Virus record (IMG/VR): IMGVR_UViG_3300025120_000230 | Coordinates: 1-34,973 of that record | DNA from: a virus | DNA length: 34,973 bases | Direction: 5' to 3' (one strand) | Shown: piece by piece, positions 32,504 to 34,973 of the stretch | How positions within the stretch are numbered: position 1 is the stretch's first letter | Layout of the letters: each line of letters opens with the position of its first letter | Notes under the pieces: generated by a model | The model's database searches: none | Seen by the model: the letters and a program-made list of their open reading frames with translations, nothing else | Told to the model about the DNA's origin: nothing | Made by a program: the position numbers and the translations under genes

Positions 32504-34839
32504 CTTCGTCCACCCTTATCAAAGGTAGTAAATTTCTTTAACTTGTCGAATGCCCTAAACTGTTTCATTTTATCTTGTTTTGTCCATTTCATTTTGTCAA
32601 AGACTTTCATTCTCATGTGTTGTTTTACTATGTAATAAATATCAAGAACATTACCACCCATTGATTTTATCCATTTGGCATATTTCTTAACCAACTTGGC
32701 TGAAACATTTTCATGTCCGTAGTGTGTCCAAAATCCTTTTTTCGGATGTAGTTTAGCAGTAGAGTCTTTTCCTATATCGTGAAATAGTGCTGCAAGTGCA
32801 AAGTCTATATCACCAGTTTTAAGTGCCCTATTCGTAACGGCTATCGTATGTTTCAACACATTACCTTCAGGATGTGCATCTCTCCTCTGGTCGTAGTTTT
32901 TTAGATTATACACGCGTTTCTTCAAGTCACTTGGTAACGCATTATAAATATCTTTAAACTTCTTTGGTTTTGGACGAACTGCTATTTCTTTTATTTTTTT
33001 CTTTGTATCTGTTTTCAAGAATGGGCCTCTCCTTAATGTTGAAAATCTTACAGGTGTCTCAATACCGAATAATTTCTTTGGTGCTAAAATTCTCAATGTA
33101 ATCATCTTTCTACTATTATCAACCTTCAAGGTTTCAAATTCAATTTCTTTGTATCTCTTACCTTTCATTTTAAGGTTATGACCTGTAATAAACTTTTCTA
33201 CTTTACTACCCTTTACGGCATTTGCCTCATCTGTTTTTTTCTTTTTAACATCAGGATTATAATATCTGTGCTCACCATCCTTTTGTATTGCAGGTACTGG
33301 TGCCTGGTTTCTAATGTAATTAGGATAGTTAGTCATCTCATTCAGATATTTTTCGGTTTCCATTTTTTGTATAGCTTTACCGATATCCTTTCCTTTTAAA
33401 TCTTTTGATACATCACTACCTTTTACCGATAGTTTAAATCTAACTAATTTTTTGAAATCTTTTCCAATGTATTTACCCCATTTAATAATTTGACCTTTAC
33501 TCAATTTAGTCTTTTCTTGAAACTTCTTAATTATAAAAATGTTTTCAGATTTAAAGTTTTGTAAAGAATTTAAAAACTGAATATCAATTATTTCCTGATT
33601 AGGATAAGCCAAACCATTTAATTTCCTTATAGAATTTACATCATTTTTTCGTAAAATCCAAGCTAAAAATAAAATATAATCGTTTTCATTTATGTAAGGA
33701 ATACTTACTTGAAACTTAGGAAGTATCTGTTTGGTAAATCCTAACTCATCACAGAGTTGTAAATACTTCTTGGGTGATTTTGCTTTCATTATGGATTTGA
33801 CAAACTCATCTCTGATTCTTTCTCCACTCACACCCTTTAGACTTGGGTTCTGTCTAAGTGCGTTTTCGGTTTCCTTACCTAACTTACCACCGAGTGCACC
33901 TTGAAATCTTAGTGCTCTCATCTTTCTTAACGGATCCTCATCAAATCTTTCGACAGCGTTTCCAACGGTTCGAATCTTCTTCTTTTTTAAATCTGCTATA
34001 CCACCAACCAAGTCTACAATCTCCCCCCTATCCATATCGTAGAAGAGTGCATTTATGGTCAAATCTCGTCTTTTTACATCACCCTCTATGTCGGTATAGT
34101 CAACTGAACTTGGGCGTCTCCCTTTACCAATATCCTTTCTGAATGTTGCTATTTCATGTCCACCAACTATCACGACACCGAATTGTTTTCCAACTTCTAC
34201 GGTTTTCAATCCACCCTTTTTTGCTATTTGTAATACCTCATCGGGTTTAGCATCGGTGGCTAAATCAAAATCTTTTGGACTCTTTCCTAATATTGCATCC
34301 CTAACTGCACCACCCACAACAAAAAGTTTTTTCTTGTTTTTCTTAAAAAGTTTGTGTATTTTCTTTATGTCATTGGGGATTCTAAGCTTAAATTTTGAAT
34401 ACTCGTTTAACTCACCCTCTTCTACCTTTTCGTATCCACTCCCATACGGAACAGAAGTATTACCTTTCTTCTTCATCTTATTTATCATCTTACGACTTGG
34501 TGAAGGTAAACCAGTCATTTCATTTTTCTCTTTGGTTTTCTTTTTCATCTTATTGATGTAAGCCCTATAGACAGCTGCTTCCGAACTCTTACCCATTTCT
34601 TTAGCTCTCTGTTCCATAGCTACAGCAGCTTGTATCTTATGTGCGTGTTTTTTACCACTTCCGTTTATCTTACTAACCGATGCCTTTGCATCCTTAACCG
34701 TAGCAAACTTTAATCCTTTGATTGTTCCCTTTGGATTCTCATCTGTGTATAAATCTGAATGAGACGATGAGTTCCTATGTTGACCTTTCTTACGAGGTTT
34801 TCTTGGAGCTTCGTTCAATAAGTTAATAAGTTTAATCAT
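32500..34839 (-). CDS. tRNA nucleotidyltransferase/poly(A) polymerase-like protein with HD domain and targeting-like N-terminus (779 aa)
   Basis: MIKLINLLNE-A is the shared targeting-type peptide. Residues 20-105 (KGLKFATVKDAKASVSKING, HAHKIQAAVAMEQRAKEMGK) form a basic module frequent in marine phages. EEGELNE146 then precedes a class II nucleotidyltransferase head: GGAVRD 176-181, DFDLATD with Asp190/Asp192 as metal ligands, RRDLTINA 257-264, and DPLRKMRALRF 302-312. A helical region follows, an unassigned stretch from about 480 to 640, and a C-terminal HD domain (LKHTIAVTNRAL, FHDIGKD with His687-Asp688, HYGHENVSA). Bacterial CCA enzymes may carry HD phosphohydrolase domains, but here the HD is far away. 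Likely acts on RNA 3' ends. ATG in a TAATG overlap. Confidence 0.85.
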   Translation of the reverse strand: MIKLINLLNEAPRKPRKKGQHRNSSSHSDLYTDENPKGTIKGLKFATVKDAKASVSKINGSGKKHAHKIQAAVAMEQRAKEMGKSSEAAVYRAYINKMKKKTKEKNEMTGLPSPSRKMINKMKKKGNTSVPYGSGYEKVEEGELNEYSKFKLRIPNDIKKIHKLFKKNKKKLFVVGGAVRDAILGKSPKDFDLATDAKPDEVLQIAKKGGLKTVEVGKQFGVVIVGGHEIATFRKDIGKGRRPSSVDYTDIEGDVKRRDLTINALFYDMDRGEIVDLVGGIADLKKKKIRTVGNAVERFDEDPLRKMRALRFQGALGGKLGKETENALRQNPSLKGVSGERIRDEFVKSIMKAKSPKKYLQLCDELGFTKQILPKFQVSIPYINENDYILFLAWILRKNDVNSIRKLNGLAYPNQEIIDIQFLNSLQNFKSENIFIIKKFQEKTKLSKGQIIKWGKYIGKDFKKLVRFKLSVKGSDVSKDLKGKDIGKAIQKMETEKYLNEMTNYPNYIRNQAPVPAIQKDGEHRYYNPDVKKKKTDEANAVKGSKVEKFITGHNLKMKGKRYKEIEFETLKVDNSRKMITLRILAPKKLFGIETPVRFSTLRRGPFLKTDTKKKIKEIAVRPKPKKFKDIYNALPSDLKKRVYNLKNYDQRRDAHPEGNVLKHTIAVTNRALKTGDIDFALAALFHDIGKDSTAKLHPKKGFWTHYGHENVSAKLVKKYAKWIKSMGGNVLDIYYIVKQHMRMKVFDKMKWTKQDKMKQFRAFDKLKKFTTFDKGGRR

Positions 34840-34973
34840 TAGATAGTTATCTCACCTTCTCGTTTTAAATACCATTTACGAAATTGTGCAGGTGTTCCTA
34901 TTGTAACTTTACTTTCAGGTACAAACTTAAATAATTCTTTTTTATGAGAGTCCACAGGTTTATCGTATCCTGA
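34839..34973 (-). CDS. C-terminal end of a gene entering from the right edge
   Basis: The frame is open from the right edge for 44 codons and ends with TAA at 34839-34841, overlapping the next ATG (TAATG). The visible end reads ELFKFVPESKVTIGTPAQFR then KWYLKREGEITI. It is basic with no recognisable motif, so no function is given. Confidence 0.6.
   Translation of the reverse strand, partial: SGYDKPVDSHKKELFKFVPESKVTIGTPAQFRKWYLKREGEITI

Noticed and set aside
1-34973. tRNA genes, insertion sequences or a replication origin
   Set aside because: No gap exceeds about 210 bp, no cloverleaf-like or transposase sequence was seen, and no terminal inverted repeats were found.

Overview
This window is a late (virion morphogenesis) block of a T4-like myovirus with an AT-rich genome (about one third G+C by eye). 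Every gene I can support reads on the minus strand, so transcription runs from high to low coordinates. Genes are tightly packed, with many TAATG, ATGA and TAGTG stop/start overlaps, and most have Shine-Dalgarno sites (AGGAG, GGAGA). T4-type gp17, gp20, gp21, gp22, gp23 and gp15 are recognisable, and gp13/gp14 are likely. Most remaining proteins resemble modules I remember from uncultured marine T4-like phages. The host cannot be named; heavy Shine-Dalgarno use argues against a Bacteroidetes host.

Layout in transcription order: (1) 34973-28281: two very large multidomain proteins (CCA/poly(A)-polymerase-like plus HD; ParB-like plus NMN-adenylyltransferase-like plus the C-terminal part of a ligase-like DUF6267 domain), a small membrane/coiled-coil protein, a zinc-ribbon protein, and a 77-aa protein carrying the missing N-terminal part of the ligase-like domain. 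(2) 28281-24247: small proteins, large terminase and portal. (3) 24191-12633: a scaffold-type protein, the prohead protease gp21, a dozen lysine-rich proteins, and ribosomal protein bS21. (4) 12473-9538: scaffold gp22 and major capsid gp23 behind a leader of five tandem inverted repeats. (5) 9325-8831: one structural gene bounded by two near-identical terminators. (6) 8717-1: neck proteins gp13/gp14-like, a gp15-fibre fusion, a paralogous fibre protein, a PAP2 phosphatase, a zinc-finger protein and several Ser/Thr/Gly-rich structural proteins, the last running off the left edge.

Most notable proposal: many proteins around the protease gene share an N-terminal peptide of the form M-x-K-L-K-x-L-L-x-E. 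It resembles the capsid-targeting sequence of T4 internal proteins and ends in a gp21-type site (hydrophobic-x-Glu). Several of them also carry internal ESVNE/ESVKE/LINE/LNE-G linkers at visible domain boundaries. The simplest reading is a set of polyproteins packed into the prohead and cut by gp21, releasing small basic proteins and a group of enzymes (nucleotidyltransferase, HD hydrolase, NMNAT-like, split ligase, phosphatase) that could be ejected with the DNA. The sequence motifs are seen directly; packaging, cleavage and ejection are inference.
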